NCBI RefSeq assembly: GCF_900111765.1
Contig: NZ_FOIB01000005.1
Span: 248,001-312,000, forward strand
DNA from: Myxococcus fulvus
Lineage (GTDB): Bacteria; Myxococcota; Myxococcia; Myxococcales; Myxococcaceae
Reading direction: 5' to 3'
Length of the DNA: 64,000 bases
The notes under the pieces are model-generated. The model was not told where the DNA came from and did no database searches. It was given only the letters and a program-made list of their open reading frames with translations. Both the position numbers and the translations under genes were made by a program. Shown one piece after another: positions 25,397-32,237 of the stretch (position 1 is the first letter of the stretch; each line of letters opens with the position of its first letter).

Positions 25397-26800
25397 TCAA
25401 CGACTGACGGCGTTCTTCTTCGGCGCAGGCCCCCCGCTTCCCCCCTTGGGGACCGCGAGCAGCTCCAGCTTCGTCTTCGACGGCTCGAACGGACGCGGCA
25501 GGTACACGGCCACGTTCTGCTCGCTCATCACGTTCTTCCAGTAGGGGTCGCCGCTCTCGAGCGAGAAGTACACGACGCCCGGCTTCACCGGCACCTCGGC
25601 GGGCGGGCGGAAGGTGACCTCCACCGGTACCCCCGGGGCGGCGGCCTTGATGATGTCGCGTATCTCCGCGAAGTTGGCGATCTTCGACAGCACCGGCAGG
25701 CTCTTGGCGACGTCCGCCTCGGGCAGGTCGCTGCGCACCGCGAGGATGAACTGCGAGCACTTCAGGAAGCGCTCGTCCTCGATGCGCCCCAGGTGCATGC
25801 CGTCCTTGCGCGGCTCCAGCGACACGGTGATGCACTGCTCGATGGCCACCACGTCCAGGAGCTTCGTGAGCACCTGGAACAGGCCCTCGAAGGTGGCGCG
25901 CAGGTTCGTGTACTGGAACTTGGGCAGGTCCCCCGGGTCCGCCTCCGCGGAGAACGTGGAGAGCTGGCCCGCCGCCTGGCACAGGAGCAGGTACACCATC
26001 TGCGGGTTGAGGTCCGCGACCTCCACCACGTGCGCCACCTGGGGGATGAGCCCGTTGAGCGCGCTCAGCTGCAGGTACTTCGTCACGTCCCCGGCGGTGA
26101 ACTCGAGCGCGGTGGCGTCGCGGTGCCGGCGCCCATCCGCCAGCTCCCGCTGCTTGCCCTGCATCGCCTTGAGGATGCTGCGCATGCGCTCCAGGATGAA
26201 GGGCGAGGCCGACACGCGCAGGCACGGGGGGATGTAGTTGCTCGCGAGCGCGACGCCGCCCGTCTTGTCGCGCACCAGCTCCGCGATCTTGATGACGTCG
26301 TAGTCCTCGCGCGGCTCGGTGCCGAAGAGCAGCCGGAGGTTTCGCTGCGCGAAGGCCACCGGCACCGCGGACTCGGCCGCCGCCAGGTCCTGCACCGTGC
26401 GGTTGACCAGGGAGAAGCGCGGCGACGTGGTGGACTCGTCCGGCGCGCCGTAGCTGGCGATGCCCTCGCGCTCGCGCGCCACGCCCAGGTACACGTCCAG
26501 CGAGCGCTTGTTGGCGCTGAAGTGCTCCTCGATGGGCCGCGTCTGCGGGGCCTCGGGCTGGCCGCGCTCGAAGGTCAGCGGCAGGCCATCCGGGAGGATG
26601 CCGGAGAAGCGCAGGAGCTGGAGCTGGCCCGCGGCGAGCGCCTTCTCGTCCACCTCCTGCTCCACCACGCCCCAGTCGTACGGCGTCAGCGCGGCGAGCC
26701 GGGCCGCCAGCAGGCCCTCGTGGTAGAGGTCCGACTGCTGCAGGTGCTGGGGATTCATGAACATCCCCTCGGACCAGACGACCCGCTGCGGCGTCTTCAT
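25397..26800 (-). CDS. tssK: T6SS baseplate-membrane adaptor TssK
   Basis: Trimeric protein that docks the baseplate onto TssL/TssM and resembles phage receptor-binding proteins. 467 residues from the ATG at 26800, which gives MKTPQRVVWSEGMFMNPQHLQ, the classic TssK N-terminus (WxEGMFLxPQHFQ-like). The ATG overlaps the tssJ stop by four bases (ATGA), showing coupling. The middle shoulder region and C-terminal head are of ordinary length; the C-terminal end is basic and poorly conserved. Confidence 0.95.
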   Translation of the reverse strand: MKTPQRVVWSEGMFMNPQHLQQSDLYHEGLLAARLAALTPYDWGVVEQEVDEKALAAGQLQLLRFSGILPDGLPLTFERGQPEAPQTRPIEEHFSANKRSLDVYLGVAREREGIASYGAPDESTTSPRFSLVNRTVQDLAAAESAVPVAFAQRNLRLLFGTEPREDYDVIKIAELVRDKTGGVALASNYIPPCLRVSASPFILERMRSILKAMQGKQRELADGRRHRDATALEFTAGDVTKYLQLSALNGLIPQVAHVVEVADLNPQMVYLLLCQAAGQLSTFSAEADPGDLPKFQYTNLRATFEGLFQVLTKLLDVVAIEQCITVSLEPRKDGMHLGRIEDERFLKCSQFILAVRSDLPEADVAKSLPVLSKIANFAEIRDIIKAAAPGVPVEVTFRPPAEVPVKPGVVYFSLESGDPYWKNVMSEQNVAVYLPRPFEPSKTKLELLAVPKGGSGGPAPKKNAVSR

Positions 26801-27357
26801 CTGCGGACCTCGCCGGCCCGGGCCTCGACGCGATAGTCCTCGACGAGGAAGCGCAGCGACGTCTCGCGCGGCGCGCCCGGGCGGCAGTCCTCCGGCTTCA
26901 CCGCGGGCAGCCTCTCCACGTCGCGCCACACCACGCCCGCGGGACGCCGGAACACGCCCACCACGGCGAGGTACTCCGCCTTGGGCGCGCGGTTCACCTC
27001 ACGCGACAGGCGCTGGCCCGGCTCCAGGGTGAGCTCGTCCACGGCGAGCAGGTCCTCCTCCAGCACCTCCTTGGGGCGCTGCCAGAGGTCCTGGAACTCC
27101 GCGGCCTCGAAGCGGCGCGAGTCCTTGAGCTGGTAGACCTGCACGTTCGTCGGCAGCGAGCGGCCCTGGTCATCCGGGTTCAGTCGCGTGCCGGCCTCCA
27201 GTTGGATGAGGAATGGGGGCGGCTGCTCACACGCCGCCGGGGGCGGCGGGTTGTGGGCACAAGCACCTGCGAGCAGCCCCCAGAGCAGCGTCACTCCCGG
27301 GAACAACCCGACGCAAACCCGCGCCCGTGGGCCGAAGCCCCCCCCACTAACCGGCAT
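26797..27357 (-). CDS. tssJ: T6SS outer-membrane lipoprotein TssJ
   Basis: Outer-membrane lipoprotein that binds the periplasmic end of TssM. 186 residues from the ATG at 27357, chosen because GAGAGGA lies close upstream and the product starts with a lipoprotein signal ending LAGAC (Cys33). Mature part has the TssJ sandwich pattern with NVQVYQLKDSRRFEAAEFQDL and YLAVVGVFRRP. First gene of the minus-strand operon; a sigma-54-like promoter lies about 40 bases upstream. Confidence 0.93.
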   Translation of the reverse strand: MPVSGGGFGPRARVCVGLFPGVTLLWGLLAGACAHNPPPPAACEQPPPFLIQLEAGTRLNPDDQGRSLPTNVQVYQLKDSRRFEAAEFQDLWQRPKEVLEEDLLAVDELTLEPGQRLSREVNRAPKAEYLAVVGVFRRPAGVVWRDVERLPAVKPEDCRPGAPRETSLRFLVEDYRVEARAGEVRR

Positions 27358-27395
27358 GGCATCCTCTCTGAAAGTCGCTGCGCGCCAGCAGAATC

Positions 27396-27410
27396 GCTCA
27401 CAACGTGCCA
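27396..27410 (-). promoter_or_regulatory. Candidate sigma-54 (-24/-12) promoter for tssJ operon
   Basis: On the minus strand the bases read TGGCACGTTGTGAGC. This has the invariant GG and GC exactly ten bases apart and a full match to the TGGCACG part of the consensus; the -12 half is weaker (GAGC instead of TTGC). Predicted transcript start is near 27385, about 28 bases before the tssJ ATG. Sigma-54 control of T6SS clusters is well known in other proteobacteria. Confidence 0.5.
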
Positions 27411-27487
27411 CAGCCACCCCTTTCAGTTCAAGACAGGGCACATCCAGCGTCCGGGATGTCATTGACGCACGACGACGCGACATTTTC

Positions 27488-27505
27488 GCGGGAATTATCT
27501 CCCGC
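27488..27505. promoter_or_regulatory. 18-bp dyad, possible operator
   Basis: Perfect inverted repeat GCGGGA-N6-TCCCGC with an AT-rich centre, about 80 bases upstream of the tssJ sigma-54-like element. That is a usual distance for an enhancer-binding-protein site. A single copy only; function inferred. Confidence 0.3.
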
Positions 27506-27773
27506 CACTGTTCACGGAAAGTACGAGGACTCACGCTTCACCCGGGGTCCGTCAGTGCTTCCCTCGCTCCTCCGGAGGGGGTCACCGTCAGCCTCCACGG
27601 GTCCTCTGGGAGTCCCGGTCGCGCACTTGTGACCGAAGACTTCACACCGTCCGCGTTCACCCCACCCAGGGCGGTGTTTGCCGCCAGGGATGAGGGCGTC
27701 CGCGCCACATGGAGTTGCATATGGGCAACGATGTCCTTGAGACTGACATCCTGATCGACAAGGGGGAGACAGC

Positions 27774-30002
27774 ATGGAGGTGCGTGCCCATATCGACCAT
27801 GCGAGCCTTCCCGCGGAAGCCATTGTGTTGCGGGCCACGGCTCGCGAGGGATTGTCCGAGCTCTTCGACGTGGAGCTCGAGTTCGCCTGTGATGATCCAA
27901 ACCTGGACCTGACGGCCCTCATCGGGACCGCGGGGACGCTGAGGCTCTCCCCCACCTTCTCCGAGGGCAGCTTCGAGGAGCGCTGCTTCCACGGCGTCGT
28001 GGAGGAGGCGGAGTACCGCTCCAGGCTCGCGACCCATGGCTTCGTCTACCGGCTGCGCCTGCGGCCCCGGCTGCACGGCCTGCGCTATCGCAGCCGCAGC
28101 CAGATATTCCAGGACATGACGGCGGTGGAGATCATCCAGGCCGTCCTGGAGAAGGCGGGCCTGCCGGCCGATTCCACCGAGTGGCACCTGTCCCGCGATT
28201 ACATGAAGCGGGAGTACTGCACCCAGTGGAAGGAGAGCGACCTGGACTTCGTGCTCCGGCTGCTGGAGGACGAGGGCATCTTCTTCTGGTTCGAGCACCT
28301 GCCCACCGAGCACGTGCTGAAGCTCGCGGACGACCCTTCAGCCTACGAGCCCATCCTGGGGACGCCCGCGCTCGGCTTCACGCGCGACTCGCTCATCCAC
28401 GCGGAGGACGAGCGCGTGGCGGAGCTCACCTTCACCTCGCGACTGGTGCACGGCCTGTACACCACGCGGGACTGGAACTGGCGCAGCCCCAGCGAGCCGC
28501 TGGAGGCCGAGGAGCGCTCCAGCGAGGCGGACTTCCCGCGCTACGAATACCCGGGCACCTTCTCCAGCCCCTCGGATGGCGTCCGCCGCGCGCGCAACCG
28601 CCTGAGCGGGCTGGTGCAGGAGCGGATGGTCCTGGAGGCGCGCAGCAACAGCTTCCGGCTCCAGCCCGGGCGCCTGTTCTCCCTGCTCGACGCCCTCCCC
28701 TCCTTCCTCTGCCAGGAGTACCTGCTCCTGCAGGTCACCCACGACTACGCGCTGGTCCAGGCCGACGACGGGGAGTCCACCCGCTTCGGCACCCGCGTTC
28801 GGGCCATCCCCTCGGCGGGCGCGGACTTCCGGCCCCCGCGGCGCACCCCACGCCCGCGCGTGTGGGGCAAGGAGAGCGCGGTCGTCACGGGCCCGCCGGG
28901 CGAGGAGATCCACGTCGACGAGTTCGGGCGCATCAAGGTCCACTTCTACTGGGACCGCGAGGGCAAGGTGGACGACACCGCCTCGTGCTGGATGCGCGTG
29001 CAGCAGCAGAACACCAGCGGCAGCATGATCCTCCCGCGCGTGGGCTGGGAGATGGAGGTGGGATTCCTGGACGGAGACCCGGACCGCCCCGTCGTCCTGC
29101 AGAAGCTCTACAACCAGGAGACGATGCCGCCGTACGCCCTCCCGGACGAGCGGACGCAGTCCACGCTCCAGTCGGCCACCTCCCCCGGCGGCGGGAGCAC
29201 GAACGAGGTGCGCATCCAGGACGGCAACGGGGGCATGGAGTTCTTCATCCACTCCTCCAAGGACTTCAAGCTCGTCACCGGGCACGACCTCTCCGAGGAC
29301 ATCGTCAACAACGCGCAGGAGGAGGTGGGCGACCAGTCCACCTCGCTGGTGGGCGGCGACGAGTCGGTGGACATCGGCGCCAACCAGGGGCTCAGCGTGA
29401 CGAGCAACGCGGTGCTGGAGACGACGGGCTCCAAGGTGGTCCAGGTCGGCGCGGTGGACGACTGGGGCGTCACCGGCAACTTCTCCCAGACGGTGGACGG
29501 CAAGCGCAGCGACACCATCGGCGGACCGATGAACGTCCTGGCCAACCACGTGCTGGAGACCTTCAACGCGGACTGCTCGCGCACCGTGGGAGCGGCGCTC
29601 TCCATCAACGCGGCGACGGCCATCGTCGAGACGGTGGGAGGCGCGAAGACGGAGTCGGTGGGCGGCGCCAAGGTGGAGGTGCTCAAGGGCGCCAAGTCGG
29701 AGGACGTCGGCGCGGCGAAGGTGCTCACCACGGGCCTGGCGGACTTCAAGACGGGCGAGGACATCATCCTGGAGGCCGTGGGCGCGGTGGCCGTCACCTC
29801 CGCGGGGCCCATCTCCGAGAAGGTGGGCAAGGACTTCGCGATGTCCGCCAAGACGGTGACCCTCACCGCTCCAGGCGGCGCGAAGCTCAAGGGCGGGGGC
29901 AAGGTGTTCGAGCTGTCGGGCTCGACGCTGACGGTGGACGCGGAGGGCCTCAAGGGCGGCGCCAAGGTGCAGCTCAAGGGGAAGATTCACTTCAAGAAGT
30001 AG
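27774..30002 (+). CDS. tssI: T6SS spike protein VgrG (first of three)
   Basis: Trimeric puncturing spike that caps the Hcp tube. 742 residues: gp27-like base (about 1-330; YCTQWKESDLDFVLRLLEDEGIFFWFEH is the VgrG signature region), gp5-like OB domain (about 365-445; VTGPPGEEIHVDEFGRIKV), then a repetitive beta-helix needle with VGG/VGA-type repeats to the end. No catalytic C-terminal extension. GGGGGAGA precedes the ATG. It leads a tightly packed plus-strand operon with only 12 bases to vgrG2. Confidence 0.96.
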   Translation: MEVRAHIDHASLPAEAIVLRATAREGLSELFDVELEFACDDPNLDLTALIGTAGTLRLSPTFSEGSFEERCFHGVVEEAEYRSRLATHGFVYRLRLRPRLHGLRYRSRSQIFQDMTAVEIIQAVLEKAGLPADSTEWHLSRDYMKREYCTQWKESDLDFVLRLLEDEGIFFWFEHLPTEHVLKLADDPSAYEPILGTPALGFTRDSLIHAEDERVAELTFTSRLVHGLYTTRDWNWRSPSEPLEAEERSSEADFPRYEYPGTFSSPSDGVRRARNRLSGLVQERMVLEARSNSFRLQPGRLFSLLDALPSFLCQEYLLLQVTHDYALVQADDGESTRFGTRVRAIPSAGADFRPPRRTPRPRVWGKESAVVTGPPGEEIHVDEFGRIKVHFYWDREGKVDDTASCWMRVQQQNTSGSMILPRVGWEMEVGFLDGDPDRPVVLQKLYNQETMPPYALPDERTQSTLQSATSPGGGSTNEVRIQDGNGGMEFFIHSSKDFKLVTGHDLSEDIVNNAQEEVGDQSTSLVGGDESVDIGANQGLSVTSNAVLETTGSKVVQVGAVDDWGVTGNFSQTVDGKRSDTIGGPMNVLANHVLETFNADCSRTVGAALSINAATAIVETVGGAKTESVGGAKVEVLKGAKSEDVGAAKVLTTGLADFKTGEDIILEAVGAVAVTSAGPISEKVGKDFAMSAKTVTLTAPGGAKLKGGGKVFELSGSTLTVDAEGLKGGAKVQLKGKIHFKK

Positions 30003-30014
30003 AGGGCGCTCATC

Positions 30015-32231
30015 ATGGGGATGCGTCGACTGAGCCTGGAGCTGTCCCTGGAGGGGTTCGACCCCACCAGCTTCCGCGTCCTGCGGATGGAGGCCACCGA
30101 GGCCCTGAGCGAGGGCTGTCGGGTCCAGGTGGAGGCGGAGACGCCGGAGCAGGTGGACCTGGACGCGCTGCCGGGCACGCCAGCGGCCCTGTGGATGCGC
30201 TTCCACGACGACTCGGAGGACCGCCCCTTCCACGGCGTGGTGACCGAGGCGTACCTGGAGGCCACGCAGAGCCATGCCTTCCGGCTGGTGGTCGTCATCT
30301 GCGCCCCGGTGGAGCTGCTCAAGCTGGGCCGCACCTCGCGCATCTTCCAGGAGCAGAGCGTCCAGGAGGTCGTCTCCAGCGTCCTCGACGACGCGGGCCT
30401 GGGGGAAGCGTCCAGCTGGGATTTGACGGAGCCGCCCCCCACGCGCGTCAACGTGGTCCAGTACAACGAGAGCGACTTCGCCTTCATGTCGCGGCTGCTC
30501 CACTCGGAGGGCATCGCCTTCGCGGTGCACCACGAGGCGGACGGCGCGCGGCTGCGCTTCTTCGACGACAGCACCCGGCTGGAGCCCATCCGGGGGCAGA
30601 GCCTGCTGGTGGACCGGGACAGCAGCCAGCTCGACGACGACGTGGTCATCGACCTGCGCGATGGCCGGAGCATGGCCTCCGACCAGGTGTTCCTGCGCGA
30701 CTACGACTTCAAGCGCCCCGCGGTCGACCTGTCCGCGACCCACAGCGCCGAGTCCACCACGGGGCGCGAGGTCTACGAGCATCCGGGTGACTTCGTGGAG
30801 GCGGCGGCGGGCCGCACGCGCGCCAGGCGCCTGATGGAGCGGCTGCGACTGGGGACGCGCACGCTCCAGGGCCAGAGCACCTGCCCGAGGCTGGAGCCCG
30901 GCAGGACGTTCTGCGTGACGGGGCATGGCCGGACCGAGTCCAACGTGGACCTGCTCATCACCCGGGTGGTGCACCACGCCTCCAGCGAGCACGACCCGGA
31001 GCGGCCCGGCTTCTATTCGAACGAAGTCTCCGCCATCCCCCACACCGTGCCCTACCGGCCGGTGGCGGCGCCGCCCAAGCCGCTCATCGGGGGCACGCAG
31101 CTCGCGTTCGTCACCGGGCCCTCGGGCGAGGAGATCCACACGGAGTCCTTCGGCCGGGTGAAGGTGCGCTTCCCGTGGGACCGCTCCGGACTGAAGGATG
31201 ACCGCAGCTCCACGTGGCTGCGCGTAGGACAGCTTCCGCTCAGCGGCTCGCTCATCATCCCCCGCGTGGAGTTCGAGCTCCTGGTGGACTTCGAGCTGGG
31301 GGACTTCGACCGGCCATTCGTCGCGGGCCACCTCTACAACGCCGAGCACACGCCTCCGTACGCGCTGCCGGACGGCGCGACGCGCAGCTCCATCCAGAGC
31401 GCGACCACGGGCGGCGGACCGGGCGCCAACGAGCTGCGCTTCGAGGACGCGGCGGGCGCCGAGGAGATCTTCATCAACGCGTCCAAGGACTACACGCTGC
31501 TGGTGGACAACGACGCGGAGATGACGGTCGCCAACGAGGAGCGCTGCTCGGTGGGCGTGGACAACACGGTGAACGTGGGAGGCAACCACTACGCCAACGT
31601 CACCGGCAACCGGACGCTCAGCGTGGGCGCGAACCAGGACATCAACGTGGGGGGCGACTACACGGATGGCGTCGGCGGGGACTTGAGCGTGAGCGTCGGC
31701 GGCGCGCGCATGGTGCAGGTGGGCGGGGACATGGCCGAGAGCATCCAGGGCACCCTGGACCGGAAGGTGGCCGCGATGCAGGTGGTGACGGCGCTCGTCG
31801 CCTACACGCGCAAGGTGGTGGGGGCCTCCTCGACGAAGGTCGGCGCGGCCTGGATGGAGCTCGCGGGGAAGAGCCGGCTCGTGTCGGTGTCGACGAACTT
31901 CACGGAGACCATCGGCGCCCTGAAGTTCACCAAGGCCAAGCAGATGTCCGTCTCCTGCGGCGCGGGCTACGTGATGAACGCGGGCGTGGAGAAGGTGAAG
32001 TGTGGCGGCAGCAGGACCGACACGGCCAAGGGCCTGGTGGCCATCACCGCGGGAGGGGGCATGAAGGTGAAGGCCACCAACATCACCTTCTCCGCCGAGA
32101 ACAAGCTGGTCCTCCGGGGCGGCGCCTGCACGGTGGAGCTGCTGGCCAGCGGGCAGATCAACATCAAGGCCCCCACCGTCGTCATCAAGAACAACAAGGT
32201 GCTCAACCAGCTGCTGCACAAGAGCTCCTGA
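30015..32231 (+). CDS. tssI: T6SS spike protein VgrG (second of three)
   Basis: 738 residues with the same order as its neighbours: base with VQYNESDFAFMSRLLHSEGI, OB domain with VTGPSGEEIHTESFGRVKV, and a needle rich in VGG/VGA repeats (about 500-680). The N-terminal part is clearly diverged from vgrG1, so this is not a recent duplicate. No effector domain at the C-terminus, which ends basic (NNKVLNQLLHKSS). Six bases separate its stop from vgrG3. Confidence 0.95.
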   Translation: MGMRRLSLELSLEGFDPTSFRVLRMEATEALSEGCRVQVEAETPEQVDLDALPGTPAALWMRFHDDSEDRPFHGVVTEAYLEATQSHAFRLVVVICAPVELLKLGRTSRIFQEQSVQEVVSSVLDDAGLGEASSWDLTEPPPTRVNVVQYNESDFAFMSRLLHSEGIAFAVHHEADGARLRFFDDSTRLEPIRGQSLLVDRDSSQLDDDVVIDLRDGRSMASDQVFLRDYDFKRPAVDLSATHSAESTTGREVYEHPGDFVEAAAGRTRARRLMERLRLGTRTLQGQSTCPRLEPGRTFCVTGHGRTESNVDLLITRVVHHASSEHDPERPGFYSNEVSAIPHTVPYRPVAAPPKPLIGGTQLAFVTGPSGEEIHTESFGRVKVRFPWDRSGLKDDRSSTWLRVGQLPLSGSLIIPRVEFELLVDFELGDFDRPFVAGHLYNAEHTPPYALPDGATRSSIQSATTGGGPGANELRFEDAAGAEEIFINASKDYTLLVDNDAEMTVANEERCSVGVDNTVNVGGNHYANVTGNRTLSVGANQDINVGGDYTDGVGGDLSVSVGGARMVQVGGDMAESIQGTLDRKVAAMQVVTALVAYTRKVVGASSTKVGAAWMELAGKSRLVSVSTNFTETIGALKFTKAKQMSVSCGAGYVMNAGVEKVKCGGSRTDTAKGLVAITAGGGMKVKATNITFSAENKLVLRGGACTVELLASGQINIKAPTVVIKNNKVLNQLLHKSS

Positions 32232-32237
32232 GGCTTT

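Larger units (their letters stand above)
27358..27773. other. Divergent intergenic region between tssJ and vgrG1
   Basis: 416 bases separating the two T6SS transcription units. It holds a sigma-54-like -24/-12 element for tssJ (27396-27410, minus strand), a perfect short dyad (27488-27505), and GGGGGAGA before the vgrG1 ATG. I see no credible small gene and no clear sigma-70 promoter. It is the obvious control point for the whole locus. Confidence 0.7.

Noticed and set aside
27640-27700. Possible sigma-54 promoter for vgrG1 around GGGCGGTGTTTGCC
   Set aside because: GG and GC are nine, not ten, bases apart and the -24 half does not match.
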